From NCBI GenBank assembly GCA_037176705.1, contig CM073907.1:12183001-12247000 (forward strand): a stretch of DNA of 64,000 nucleotides, read 5' to 3'. Position 1 is the stretch's first letter; each line of letters begins with the position of its first letter. The position numbers and the translations under genes were made by a program. Under the pieces are notes generated by a model. The model was not told the DNA's origin. It saw only the letters and a program-made list of their open reading frames with translations, and searched no databases. This stretch comes from Molossus alvarezi. Its lineage: Eukaryota > Chordata > Mammalia > Chiroptera > Molossidae. Shown piece after piece: positions 9,591-21,309 of the stretch.

Positions 9591-11370
9591 TCATAGCAGT
9601 TTCATCTGCTGTGACCAGACCCCCACAGAGCAGCCGGCCCAAGCAGAGACCTGGAGGGACGTGGATGCTGAGTGGCATTTCCACATCTGTCCACGAGATG
9701 TGGAGAAGATAAAGCAGATATGTCCAGAGACAGCCTGCCTCCCAGCAAACACTTCCAGCCATCCTGGTAGTCTGGCTGCCTCCCATTCCTGGGTTCAGGA
9801 GATACCCCTTTGTCCTTGACATAAAGAACCCCCCTTTCCACCGTAGCTTTTTGCACTGTGCTTCCATTGCTTACAACCACCAAACACCAAATACTGTGGC
9901 AGTGACGCGGACTAAGAGGCACCCTCTGGGCTGAGCCTCGTTCAGTGCCGAGAACCCAGTGCTGATTTGGGGAGCTGGGTTCCCCGTCTGGCTCCTCTTC
10001 AAGGTCTTCCATTCCCCTCGCTAGGTCTGGGATGCTTTAGAGTTTGCCCAAATCTGGGTCTACGCCCCAGCCTGACCCCTGCCTGCCGGATGACCTGGGC
10101 TTAGCCGCTCTCTGACTCTTGGTCTCCCCATGAGAATAACTACTACCTTAAAGAGTTGCTCCAAAACAATATATATGATATATGTAGTATATATAAAGAG
10201 CTAGCCCGACGCCTGGCAGGGAGCACAGGCCTGATCAATGGTTTTCTGCAATTATGACTCTCAGTTCATTTTCTACCTCGAGACGTCTTTCTGCCATTAC
10301 CAGCCGCATTACTTCTGCCCTATTTTGCACAAAAGCACTTTCATTTCCCCTCCCACACAGAAGTCCCCTTGCTCACTTCTTCAACACGGTGACTTGCCGT
10401 GTACATATCAGAGGGCCCTGCTCACACGTGCCAGGGCAGACAGTCCTCACCGACAGCGGTGCTTAACCAGCGTCCCCGGGGAAGGTTTCACAACGTCTGG
10501 TCTTCTCACTGGTCACGCGAGCCCCTTCCGACGTGGGCGTGGAGATGCTGGACGGACTCCCCTGCCCAGAGTTGCTGCTGACCCTGGTCAGGCTGAGGTC
10601 AGCGTGGCCCTGGGAGCCATTCCGGCAGCCAAGCCAGGGCAGAGGCTGCCAACCCTCTCGTCCAAGGCCAGCGCCAAGGCCATCACCCTCCTGCCTCTTG
10701 GCCCATGACCATCCTCAGCAATGGCTCAAAGGGTCTGAAGTAGCAGGAGCTGCTCTGCTTGAGAAATCCACAGTGCTCACCGGGCCAACCGCCCCAGGGA
10801 TAGCCTGTGTCACCTGTTTGAAAACTGACATCCAGCTCCGCAGGGGGGCTGAGGGCCTGGGAAGAGCCACGCCCAGGACGGGGACAAGGGGACACCAGCC
10901 AAGGCCACCTTCCTGCCCTTGCAAGGCCAGCTGCAGAAGAAGCTGGGGTTTGTTTCGGAAAGAAAGGAGAAGGGGTCAGGTCATCGGCTCTTCACCAATC
11001 TGAAAGCACCCCCAAGGGTCCGTCCCTCTCTCCATCCTCTGGGTCCTTAGGGAGGGGGCGGATGGGATAGGGAGCAGCCACATTCCTTCCTCTTGACCCC
11101 AGATTTGAGAGTCAGGCCGACTACAGGCCACACAGTCTGGTTCAGGGTACAAGACAGAAGGGCAGCCTAATACCGGGTAAGGGAAGGAGAGGAGGAAGGA
11201 TGGACCCGGTTCCTCAGCAGGGACTCGAGGCCCCATGTTCACTGCTGGAAGCCCTGACTGGGGCGCAGGCACTGTCTGCCCCGGGGGTTACCATGACGCC
11301 CAGGGTGGGGCGCTGTCTGTCCTCTCGCGCCTGTGGATGTGCTGTGATTAGTGATCACTGATTCCTTCAG
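9591..11370. other. Intron 1 sequence without recognised gene
   Basis: Apart from the MIR above, the sequence is unique and GC-rich. The open frames seen on both strands lack any family resemblance I recognise. Confidence 0.5.
10085..10240 (+). repeat. MIR remnant with internal TA-rich run
   Basis: GATGACCTGGGCTTAG, GGTCTCCCCATGAGAATAACTA and GCCTGGCAGGGAGCACAGG follow the MIR order. A TATATATGATATATG tract interrupts it. Confidence 0.55.
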
Positions 11371-11371
11371 A

Positions 11372-12116
11372 ATAGGGCCAGCAAATTACAGCCCATGGGC
11401 CAAATCTGGTCCACCTCCTGCTGTTTAGTCTTAATTTTTAGACGGTGGGAAAACACACCATGCTGACCATTCTGAAGGGCGCAGGTCAGCGGCCCTGAGC
11501 ACGGTCACAGTGCTGTGCAATCATCACCACCATCATCCCCAGACATCACCTTCCCACACGGAGGCACACTCGACACTAAGTCCCCATCCCCTCCCCCCGC
11601 AACCGCCATTCTCCTCCCTGTTGCCTTGAATTTACCACTCGAGGGATCTCATGAGTGGAATCACACAGTTTCATCTTTTAGTGACTGGCTTGTTTCACTC
11701 AACACGCCATCCTCACGGTTTACCCACATTGCCTCTGGGTGGCAACGTCAGAATTCGCTTCCTTTTCAAGGCTGCATACTATTCCGTCGCACGTACAGGA
11801 CACTTTTGGCTTGTCTGTTCATCCACTCATGGACACTTGGGTTGTTTCCGCTTTTGACTATCGTGAATAATGCTGCTGCGAACATGGGTGGACAGAGGTT
11901 CGAGTCTCTGCTTTCAATCCTTTGGGGTATATATTCACCTCCTGTTTTTGTAAATAAAGCTTTATTGGCACAGAGCCATGCCCACTCATTCACCTGCTGG
12001 CCAAGGCTGCTTTCCTGCTACAATGGCAGGACTGGGTGCTCCAGACACCCCTGGCCCACAGGCCTGGAACATTCTGTCTGTGGACTTCACAGAAAACCTT
12101 TGCCAACCTGTGATCG
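11372..12116. mobile_element. MER1-type hAT DNA element, split by an L1 insertion
   Basis: The left part (11372-11420) reads GCCAGCAAATTACAGCCCAT and GGGCCAAATCTGG. The right part (11945-12116) continues TTTTTGTAAATAAAGCTTTA, then CACAGAGCCATGCCCA, and ends near TTTGCCAACCTGTGATC. Together they form one nonautonomous hAT copy of the kind common in placental genomes. An L1 fragment sits between the halves. Confidence 0.7.
11421..11935 (-). mobile_element. Old L1 3' fragment inserted in the hAT element
   Basis: The plus strand carries the complement of the L1 ORF2 end: CATCCACTCATGGACACTTG, then GTGAATAATGCTGCTGCGAA. The TSD CACCTCCTG at 11412-11420 and 11936-11944 brackets it, with a decayed T-rich tail at the left. 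It is 5' truncated and non-coding. Confidence 0.75.
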
Positions 12117-12634
12117 AGAGAATTCGCTGCTAAGCATATTTTGGGGGTAGGAGGCCCACGGAAGTCTCTGATGGTGAACATGGCGTCTCTAAAGGTTGAG
12201 GATGACCAGTCCATACATTGACTCTGCCCAGAAACACAGGTGCAGATGTAATCCCAAAGCCTGCAGGTGGGCATCAGGCACGGGTCCGGGATCACCCTGG
12301 CACAAGGCTGGGAAGGATGAGGGGGTGGCGGTGCAGGGGCCACACGCACCTGGGTGCAGGTGGAAGCCCACCCAGTGACATCACCTCTGCCGGGTGAGGT
12401 GGCATCATTTATGACATAGCTCGTTCCTCCTCCCCCGCCCGTCTAAGGTCCTCACCTGACCGACCAACTGCAGTTCTGCTCCTGGAGATCTCTGGGTGCC
12501 TTCATGAGGTACCTGGGCAAGATGGCGGGTCGGGAGGCCCCCACTCTGGGATGCGGCCACTGGCCCAGTGAAACATGAGGGACACCTGGCCACCCTCTGG
12601 CCCTGGCCCGCGATTGGAGCGTGGGAAAGAACCA

Positions 12635-12712
12635 GAGGTGGTCCCGCTTTACAGGTGGGGAGACGGAGGCCTGGGGAGGTTGTGCCAATGTTACACTCAG
12701 AGCTCCCCATTC
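12635..12712 (-). repeat. MIR fragment
   Basis: TTTACAGGTGGGGAGACGGAG followed by GGCCTGGGGAGGTTG is the reverse of the MIR core end. Confidence 0.5.
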
Positions 12713-13121
12713 TGCCCACAGACGACATCCGATACCAGATGACACACAGGGACACAGAGCCAGATCGGGGTTACTCCTACATCTCTGGTACACCTGCAGG
12801 GTCACACTGCCAAGAGCCGGAACCCTCAGACGAGACAGGAAAGTGGGGGCTCGAGGTCATCTTCTGAGCAAGGAAATGCTCGTTTTCATCTGAAATCTAT
12901 GTTGTCGCTCCTCAGGGTCCTGGCCACCCTGGGCTGCCGTCCCTTGGCCACGGCCTGGGAGCAGTCACGCCAGGCCTCGTCGGGCCCCTGGGGGTCACCC
13001 CACGTGCTCCGCCCACTTCTCCCGCCGGTGTCTAAGCAGCCTGTGTGTGCACACCCAGGAGCGGTGACTGCGCCTGGTCCCGCTGGCTGGGGCCGGCCAC
13101 CTCCCGGCCCTTCCTTCCCAT

Positions 13122-13245
13122 CTGCCTTACGAGGTGGGTGCTGTGATTATCCTCACGTTGCAGATGGGGAAACTGAGGCACAGGGTGGGTAAGTAACTTG
13201 TACCTATAGTTAGTAGTGCAGCTGGACTCGAACTCAAGTTCACAT
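13122..13245 (-). repeat. MIR element, reverse orientation
   Basis: GATTATCCTCACGTTGCAGA, then GGGGAAACTGAGGCACAG and GTAAGTAACTTG, then GCAGCTGGACTCGAACTCAAG. This is a textbook MIR core read backwards. Confidence 0.85.
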
Positions 13246-13399
13246 TCTTCACCACCACGCCGGCCCCTGGACACACTGACAGCGTTGTGGCCAAGGGGGC
13301 CCCTCTCCTCTTGGTTCTCGCCCTCAGCAGCAGCTCGTGTGCGCGTAGCCAAGGGTCTCGACGAGTGTGCACCGGCCTTCATTCCGAAGCAGAGACCAT

Positions 13400-13554
13400 G
13401 AGACGTATCGTGTTCTGTGTACATATCTATTCTACGTGTCTGTGAGTATATGGATGGATACGCATGTTTGTATATTTATATATGTGTATGCATGCACGAG
13501 TGTGTGTCTGCATGTATGTCTTCAGATGTGGATGTGGGTCTATATGCATGTCTT
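13400..13554 (+). repeat. Degenerate TG/ATG-rich repeat preceding the minisatellite
   Basis: Imperfect TGTATG, TATATG and GTGTG units with TCTTCAG segments. These look like decayed or ancestral versions of the following 34-bp unit. Confidence 0.7.
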
Positions 13555-14148
13555 CAGGTGTGAGGGTGTGTACATATATGTATGTATTCAGGTGTGAGGG
13601 TGTGTACATATATGTATGTATTCAGATGTGAGGGTGTGTACATATATGTATGTATTCAGATGTGAGGGTGGGTACATATATGTATGTATTCAGATGTGAG
13701 GGTGTGTACATATATGTATGTATTCAGATGTGAGGGTGGGTACATATATGTATGTATTCAGGTGTGAGGGTGTGTACATATATGTATGTATTCAGATGTG
13801 AGGGTGTGTACATATATGTATATATTCAGATATAAGGGTGTGTACATATATGTATATATTCAGATGTGAGGGTGTGTACATATATGTATGTATTCAGATG
13901 TGAGGGTGTGTACATATATGTATGTATTCAGATGTGAGGGTGGGTACATATATGTATGTATTCAGGTGTGAGGGTGTGTACATATATGTATGTATTCAGA
14001 TGTGAGGGTGTGTACATATATGTATGTATTCAGATGTGAGGGTGTGTACATATATGTATGTATTCAGATGTGAGGGTGGGTACATATATGTATGTATTCA
14101 GGTGTGAGGGTGTGTACATATATGTATGTATTCAGATGCAAGGGTGTG
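13555..14148 (+). repeat. 34-bp minisatellite, about 17.5 units
   Basis: Tandem 34-bp units start with CAG(A/G)TGTGAGGGTG(T/G)G and continue with the 12-bp palindrome TACATATATGTA and TGTATT. Two diagnostic sites vary. The order of variants shows a higher-order repeat of four units (136 bp), and 13861-13996 is identical to 13997-14132. The last unit (from 14133) is interrupted by a MITE. Human PCSK6 has a different 33-bp VNTR, in a later intron as I recall, that has been linked to handedness. This array is in intron 1 and is not that locus. Confidence 0.95.
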
Positions 14149-14361
14149 TACAGTCGTCCCTTGCCACTTCCTGCTTTGACTTTCGCGGCTTCACTCTACT
14201 GCAGTCATTTGAAAAAACCGTGATAGAGTGAAGCCGCGAAGGTCGAAGTGCGAAGTGGTGAGGGATGACGGTGTATAAATAAAGAATCCTACTTTGCAGA
14301 AATTCATTTATGGCGGTAGAGTCTGGAACTGATTAACTGTGATAAACGAGGGCTGACTGTA
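14149..14361 (+). mobile_element. Fold-back Tc1/mariner-type (pogo/Tigger-like) MITE in the minisatellite
   Basis: It begins TACAGTCGTCCCTTGCCACTT and ends GATAAACGAGGGCTGACTGTA, so the ends are inverted repeats flanked by TA. Inside, 14149-14275 is a near-palindrome: the left arm TTTCGCGGCTTCACTCTA pairs with TAGAGTGAAGCCGCGAA near 14223-14240. It has no coding capacity. The target was the TA in the minisatellite motif GTGTACATATATG. Sequence after the element (ACGTACGTATTCAGATGTG) resumes the unit. Confidence 0.8.
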
Positions 14362-14635
14362 TATATATATACGTACGTATTCAGATGTGTGTGCATGTAT
14401 GTATGTGTGCATTCAAATGTGTGTGTGCCTGCATGTATGTATTCAGATGTGTGCATGTGTGTATATATATGCGGCTGTGTGCGTGCATGTGTGCATGCAG
14501 CTGTGTGTTCATGCATGCGTGTGTGCATGCATGTGTGTATGCAGCTGTGTGTACATGCATGTGTGTGTGCATGCATGTGTGTATGTATGTGTGTGTGCAG
14601 CTGTGTGTGTGTGTTTGTGCCAGAATCACAAATAA
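14362..14635 (+). repeat. Complex TG/CA-rich microsatellite
   Basis: Irregular GTATGTGTGC, GTGCATGCATGTG and GCAGCTGTGTG units. It includes minisatellite-like CATTCA(A/G)ATGTG pieces, so it is probably derived from the same array. Confidence 0.8.
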
Positions 14636-14639
14636 ATGG

Positions 14640-16329
14640 CTCTGAAATGCAATCAGGCAAGTCTGGCTTTGTCTCACATCTGAGCAGGCCTGCTGGGTCA
14701 GAACCTCTGGATCCGGGGCTCACCACTTGGTCAGAGCCATGTGATGGCTTGGGCAAACCTTGTGTGAGCGAGGCTGCCCCAGAGATCTGGGCTGCTGCTG
14801 GGCACGTGGCTGCTGGACCCTCCCCCCGAGATGCCGAGCTGTACCCCGAGACTGTCATATCCCAAGGGGTCGCCCTTTCCAGGAGGCTGCCCCTTACTCC
14901 CCTGCCTGGCCCATCCCCAGGGGCCTTCCAGGCTCAGATCAGCAGCAGCTCCTCTGGGAAAGGGTCCTGAGCGCACTGCTGAGGCCTTCGGAGGCTGGCC
15001 ACACCCTGTCTTTGTCACCCTGTTCCTGGAGATCCCCTGGGGCGTCCCCACACGGCCACCACAGAGCCAGAGCAGCCTCAGGTCGCCATCATTCTGCCAC
15101 ACTCACCTTCCCCCCAAATCTGCCCTTCCTCCCGAGGAGTCCCTCGTCTTCGTGAACGGCACCACCACCCTCTGCGTGACGAAACCTGCTGGAGGTGACC
15201 CCTGAATGGCTCTCAAAGCGGGCTGCACCCATCGCCCCACCCAGTGCAGGCAGGACCCCTGCTGGCTCCTGGTCCCTTCTGCACCGTTGCTCTGCCCCTG
15301 GACAGCACACAGGTCTCCACAACCGGCAGAACACCTCTGCAGGCACAGGCCTGGCCCCACGAGCATCACCTTGTCTGGGACACAGCCATGTGCCCTTCCC
15401 TGCTATTTCACACCCCTCAGCCTGCTCATGGCCCACCAAGACAACCTCCCACTGTCACTGCCTCCAGGAAGCCCTCCCGGACTTCCCACATGTGGCTATT
15501 ACAGCTCACGGCTCTACAGTCCATCCAAAGGGCCCAGAACCCTTCATTCATGGCAGCAAACCGGCCTTGGAGAAGCAGCCCCTTGGGGACCACAGGTGGA
15601 GATGGGTATAAACTACTGTAAAGCCAAACAAGGGAGGCACAGAAGCCAAGTGTGCTGGGTAGAGGCCCGGGCTGGGGCTGTTTACAGGAAAAACCTCTCC
15701 GGTTGTGTTTTTTCCTGTAAATACTAGTACAGGCAGCTTCAAATGATGTCCCTGCTTATACAGGTCCGGTGTGAGGTCGGAGGGGTCAGTCAGTGGGCGC
15801 TGCCCGAGGGTGGCACCCTGCCTTCCTGAAAGAGGAAAGACGATGACCTGGCATTTCTTTGCCGATCCCGAGGAACTAAGGAGGAGGAGAGCCCCAACTA
15901 ATTTATCACATTTGATTTGTAGCGAAGTCACTGAGGAGTAGGCCGAATCCACCCCAAATGACATCCGATCGTTCCAAAGGTCCACCCGCCCACTCAGCCC
16001 TCCAATGGACGTGATCTCAGACGCAGGTGCAATTCTGAAAGCCCTCGATTCAGCAGGCTGGGCTGGGGGAGGGGAGCGGGGCTAAGGACACACTTTGGTC
16101 AGTCCACAAAGATACCCCCCTACCGCCCCAGGTCGGCAAGGTTACATCTGCCCCAGGGTAATAGCTGATAAGGACACAAATGTCACAATTCAAGGTCTCA
16201 GAAATGAACGGGCTGCCGAAGTGCTTCTGACTTTGCAGAAAACCATTAACTTTATCACTCCCCACGCCTGTCCTTGGCTGGAACAGATATCCTTTTCCTT
16301 GTTGCTGTTCTTTGAATCGTTTTTAAAAC
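14640..16329. other. Intron 1 sequence without recognised gene; L2-like piece inside
   Basis: GC-rich unique sequence. At 15240-15500 the string CTGCCTCCAGGAAGCCCTCC resembles the L2 3' region in sense orientation. I see nothing else I can name. Confidence 0.45.
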
Positions 16330-16526
16330 TTTTCCTTTCTGTTTATTAATTTGAGAGAGAGAGAGAGAGAGAAGAAGGGAAAAAGAGAGAGAAACATCGA
16401 TTTGTTGGTCCACGTATTGATGCATTTATTAGTTGATTCTTGTATGTGCCCTGACTGGGGACCGAACCTGCTGCACCTTGATGTATGGGGATGATGCTCT
16501 AACCAACTGAGCTACCGGCCAGGGCC
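16330..16526 (-). repeat. Ves-C SINE
   Basis: Antisense copy: GAGAGAGAGA tract, GTATTGATGCATTTATTAG, GTGCCCTGACTGGGG and head end AACTGAGCTACCGGCCAGGG. Confidence 0.88.
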
Positions 16527-19500
16527 TGACATAGATGTTCAGAGCCCCATCTGCTCGCAGCTCCTGCGGCCTCTGGTCCTCTGAGGGCCTCGGCTTTTGG
16601 GGAAGAGTCTACATTGAAAAGGCACCGGCGTCAGAGTTCAGTTATATAATGTTATTGATCCCAGTGGGTCTGCTTAAGAAAAACAACTAATTAGGGTCTA
16701 TAAAAACCTACACACCAAATTAATTCTGTCCTGCTCTGGTGACTTCCGCCTGAAGAAAGTTATAAATAGACGGTCGATGGCCACTGCACCTATATTTAGT
16801 CAGCACTGCATTCCCAGGCATTTATAATTAAGGAAGTCCAGACAGAGAGAATGGACAGTTTGTTGTTATTTTTTAAAGCATTAAAAATAATTTTTTTTTA
16901 AAACCCTGCTTCCCACTTTGGTCACATATACACACATTCTGTTATTGCAGTCATTATAATTCTGACCCAAGTTAAGGTTATTATTGCACAATTTCCTAGT
17001 CTCCTAAATTTTCTTTCTTCAACACGTATTCACCCAAAGCATGCAATTAAGCTGCTCAACTTCCTACAAATTCCTGGAAAAGCTTTCATTTTTACTTAGT
17101 AAACTTCATTTTGTCCTCCCTGAAGCCAGCGGGTCTGGCTTTGCAGCAGGACATCTGATGTATACACCTGGCCCCAGCCTATACCCTTCACGTCCACGCG
17201 TGTGAACAGCTCTACAATCTTCCTGTTGAAGATCATCGTTTACAAACCACCCTTCGCTCCACGCCGCGTGTCCGCCTGCTGTGTCCCTCTCTCCATTGTG
17301 GGGTTTCTCTTAAAGGGTCAAGGACGCCATCGTTTTGGAAATGGCCCAAGTTCACCTGACCCTGCCATCCTAGCTTCCTTTTACCCCGATGCCCAACCCA
17401 AGTGCCAACCTGAACGTCTGCTCAGCAGGCTGCCCCGTGACCAACCTCCTAAGCTGACCTGCGGGGCCTGCCCGACCGAGACAGGCGGCTCCCATTCTGC
17501 GCGCCGTGGGGAACATCATCCCCTGCGTCAGTGCCCACGCGGGGTAAGACCAGGACACCAGACGCTGCGGGCAGCACGCGCTGTCACTTGGCTCCTGTGA
17601 CTCAACCCCGAGCCGCTAGGACGAAGCAGCCGGCAGGATTTCACCGAAATGCAACCCGGGGGACACCCTTTCCCGGCTGCAAAGCACATCTTGGTCTGTA
17701 AACGAGAAATGGGCTTTGGGCAATTATTTTCGGGTTAGCGGCTGTGCTAAGGAGCGGCCCGGTGACCGCCTGTCTCTGTCCCCTCACTGGGCCCAAGGGA
17801 GAAGCTGGGTCCGCTTTCCCTCTGTCCCTTCCATGCCAACATCGGGGTTTATGGAATACTTGGCAGTAAAGAGTTTCGACAGAATGTTCGCATTCAAACC
17901 GAAACTTCAGAGGCACGGATTCGCGGGCGAGGAGGGACCATCACCCTACCCTGCCCACCCCCATGACTCACGAACACATGCATGATGGCGCCCTGCGAAC
18001 GGGACCACAGGAATGCCCACTCGCAGTCCCCAGCTCTTCTGTGGTCACTTTCCTGTGTGTTTCATGTGAGCGCCGCCCACACCGACTGCTGGGCCGCTGT
18101 CCGGGGAGCCCTCGGCTCTCCCCGCTTTCTGAGCCAGGCTTGATTCTAGACGTGGGGAGTCCGGCTGGGCTCTCACAGGCCCGGGACCTGCCTCCGGGCA
18201 GAGATGGATGGGAGTCTGGTCCGCGGAGCAGAGGAGGGGGCCCCAAAGGAAGCCCTTCTGCCCAGCTGGCGCTCAGACGCCAAGCTAGAAGCAACGACCT
18301 GCCCTAAAGCCTCCGAGCACAGAACAGAGACCCACGTTCTAAGAGGCAGGTGACCACTCTGGACAGAACATCTCTGCCAGGCCTCCAAGGCCAGTTAAGG
18401 AGGAGGAGGACGTAGGAAGTGGGGGAGGGGGCAACAAAGGGACCCCAGCCATCATCTTGCGTGGACCTCGGGGGGCACTCCACAGGGACCCCAAGTGCAA
18501 CCTGGGGCCCTGGAGCCAGGCTGTCCAGATTGGAATTCCCACTCCCCGTGGAATTGAAAACACTCTGGGCCACTTCCTTAAACTCTCCAGCCTCTATGTT
18601 CCTTTCCATTCCATGGGGATAAGAGCAGCCCCTCCCCCCACCATGGTTTCTGGGAGGAGAAACGAGGCCAGAAGCTGTATGTTGGCATGGGGTCCGGCAC
18701 ATGGCAGGTTGTCATAGCTTTTTGGGGGAACAATGAATTGCAACAAGACCAGGTGCAAAGCTAGTTAGATGACAAGTTCCATTTGCCCTTGGCTTTCAAT
18801 GAAAAGAAGTGTACTTGTTTATTGGTGGTACCCAGGGGAAAACAATCCCACCCCCACAGTCATAAAGGTCAGAGTGAACAGTGTCACCTTGCTGGCCGGG
18901 TCTGTCCCAGGAGGGTGGGAGCAGGAGCTGTGCCCTGCTGTGGACACTTAGGAACACGCAGGCCTTCGGGTGGAAAACCCTTACCATCACCTGACAAACC
19001 ACTCATTTCCAGGGCCCCAACACGAATTCATTTCTTGTCCTTCTTATCTTTATCAACTCCTAGAATGAGGCTGCACTAGGCAATTGATTCCAGGCAGACA
19101 TGTCTTTGCAAGCTCTAGACTCCTGATTCCGTAAAACAAATTCATGTGCTATACCATCGTCCACGTTCACAAGTCTGTAACGACAAATTCACTCCAAGTG
19201 AGAGATGTGCTCGTTTTGGTTCCGTGAGATTCTGTCTGATCGATGGTTACCAGTTCCTGGAGTGGAGCCCTGGCATTTCCAGTACTCTCACTGACAGGTC
19301 CTCAATGGCATGTCCCCTTGACAGGTGGAACCGGGTTAGCAATTCTTCAGTTGCCTTGCCATAGCGACACACCCACTCTCAGAGGGCTTGGTGACTCCAT
19401 GAGCCAGGTGATCGGTAAGGACATGAGCCACTAACACGCTGCTGTGTGTTCCTCCCAGACAGTGACGGGCCTCCACCCTCACCCTGCACCACTTTTCCCA

Positions 19501-20534
19501 GACACTGCTGGGAGGGTGGGGCAGGGAGGGGCAGGGTGTGGCGAAGGGAATGTCTGCCACAAACCCAACAGGACACCAGGGCTCTGAGGTCACGTTCCCC
19601 TTGCCCTCCCTGCCTGTCGGGAAGGTGCCAGTTCTTCTGGTTTTTCCAGAGAAGCTGGGAAGCTCAAATCTGAGGTGTAAATGCTGATAATGATTCCGAT
19701 TTTCTGCAAACTTTCTAGTCTAAATAAAGCACGCCTGGAGGCTACGCTCTGTGCCTGGGCCACCATGTGACCTGGCTCCCTGGGTGGGGGTCCTGGGTGT
19801 GGCCCTCAGCAGGGTTCCTGGCTGTGCTCACCATCCAGACATCTTCCATCTCTGGGGACCACGCCCCGCTCTGAACCTCATGAGACGTACACCCGCACTC
19901 TCTCCTTTCTGGGGAACAGACCCCAGCACCCCAAAGGGTGTTTCCTCAAAGGCAGCTGAGTTCTCAGTAGATCAGTTCCTTTCAAAGACTTTCATTCTAT
20001 TTCTCCCCAGTGACAACTCCAGACACAAACTTTGTCAAATGATCACGCACATTCCCAGCGATGGATCTAATAACACCACTGCAGCCTCTTCCCTTCCTGA
20101 CCCCGGGCTCTGATTGGCAGCTCTCGTACATCTCTGTTGACTTCTACAAAATCCCTCCAGATGCACCTCCCTGGGAAAAAGCCCAGATTGCGTTCCATTC
20201 CATTTGATTACCCCTACATGCCCAGGTAATCTTTCCTCCAGACTTCTTTTATGCCCCTGGCTATTTGCTAGTGAGACTCTGCAGCTGCGGTTCCTTCCGT
20301 GTGCCACGTGTTCACGTAGGAAGAAAGGCTTTGGGATAGATGAAAAGATTTAAACAAACAAAACACTAAAACTCAACTTACTTGACAGACTATCCTACCC
20401 CAAGTCAAAGAAACCATCGCCACCTGGCTCTCGACATGGGGAGAGCCCCGAGTTTGGAGAGGCCCAACAACCTCCAGGCTGGCGCCTCTCATACACCCAC
20501 ATGATTGTCAAGATGGGTCCAAAATCCCCAAACA
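16527..20534. other. Intron 1 sequence without recognised gene
   Basis: The part at 16.6-17.1 kb is AT-rich and repeat-free (TTAATTCTG, TATAATTAAGG). The rest is GC-moderate unique sequence. A MIR at 18.5-18.7 kb is listed separately. No exon-like block is seen. Confidence 0.45.
18505..18715 (+). repeat. MIR element
   Basis: GGAGCCAGGCTGTCCAGATT, ACTCTGGGCCACTTCCTTAA, CCATGGGGATAAGAGCAG and GTCCGGCACATGGCAGGT follow the MIR order. Confidence 0.65.
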
Positions 20535-21230
20535 AACAGACAAGGACAAGCGACGAAGATGCGGAGAAGCTGGGACCCTCACACACGGCCAGTGGGATTA
20601 TAAAATGACAGAACCACTCTGGAAAACAGTTTGGGAGTTTCTCAGTAGGTCACACAGAGTTACCATGTGAGCCAGCAACTCCAAGCCCAGATCAATTCCC
20701 AGAGGGGTCAGAAGATACAGCCACACAAAAACCTGTGCATGGACGCTCACGGGGGCATTATTCATAACAGCCAAGAAGTGGAAACAACTTCAATGTCCAC
20801 CAACTGATAGAAAAAGTATCCATATATTGGTATATCCATACAGCAGAATATCACTTGGAAATACAAAAAGTAAAATACTGATACGTTACAAAAAGGATGA
20901 ACCTTCAAAACATGCTAAGTCAAAGAAGCCAGTCACTAAAAGACCACACATGTAGGAGTCTATTATAGGAAATGCCCAGAATAGGCAAGTCCATAGAGAG
21001 GGGAAGTAGATGGGTCATTGTCTTGGGCTGGGGGAGCGGCACAGAATGGGGGTGGCTGTTGATGGGTATGGGGTTTTTCTGGGATGATGACATGTTCCAA
21101 AAGTGATAACAGTGATGGTCACACAACTCCATGAATACGCTACCAAACACTGACTTGTATGCTTTAAATAGATAAATCATATGCTCTGTAAATTATACCT
21201 TAATAAAATGGTTATTTGAAAACAGAAAAG
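20535..21230 (+). mobile_element. Old L1 3' end, sense orientation
   Basis: Reads as the L1 ORF2 terminus and 3' UTR: TGTGCATGGACGCTCACGGG, then TTCATAACAGCCAAGAAGTG and AATGTCCACCAACTGATAGA. It ends ATACCTTAATAAAATGG. It is 5' truncated, with many substitutions and no open frame. Confidence 0.8.
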
Positions 21231-21309
21231 ACTGCTGCACATGATTACATAAAAGTTAACTCCCAGTTTAATCGGAAGACTCCTATACAAGTTCCACAAA
21301 ATTCACCAG

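Noticed and set aside
13555..14148. Regular direct repeats with a palindrome that superficially recall a CRISPR array
   Set aside because: Units follow head to tail with no unique spacers, the genome is mammalian, and there are no cas genes. It is a minisatellite.
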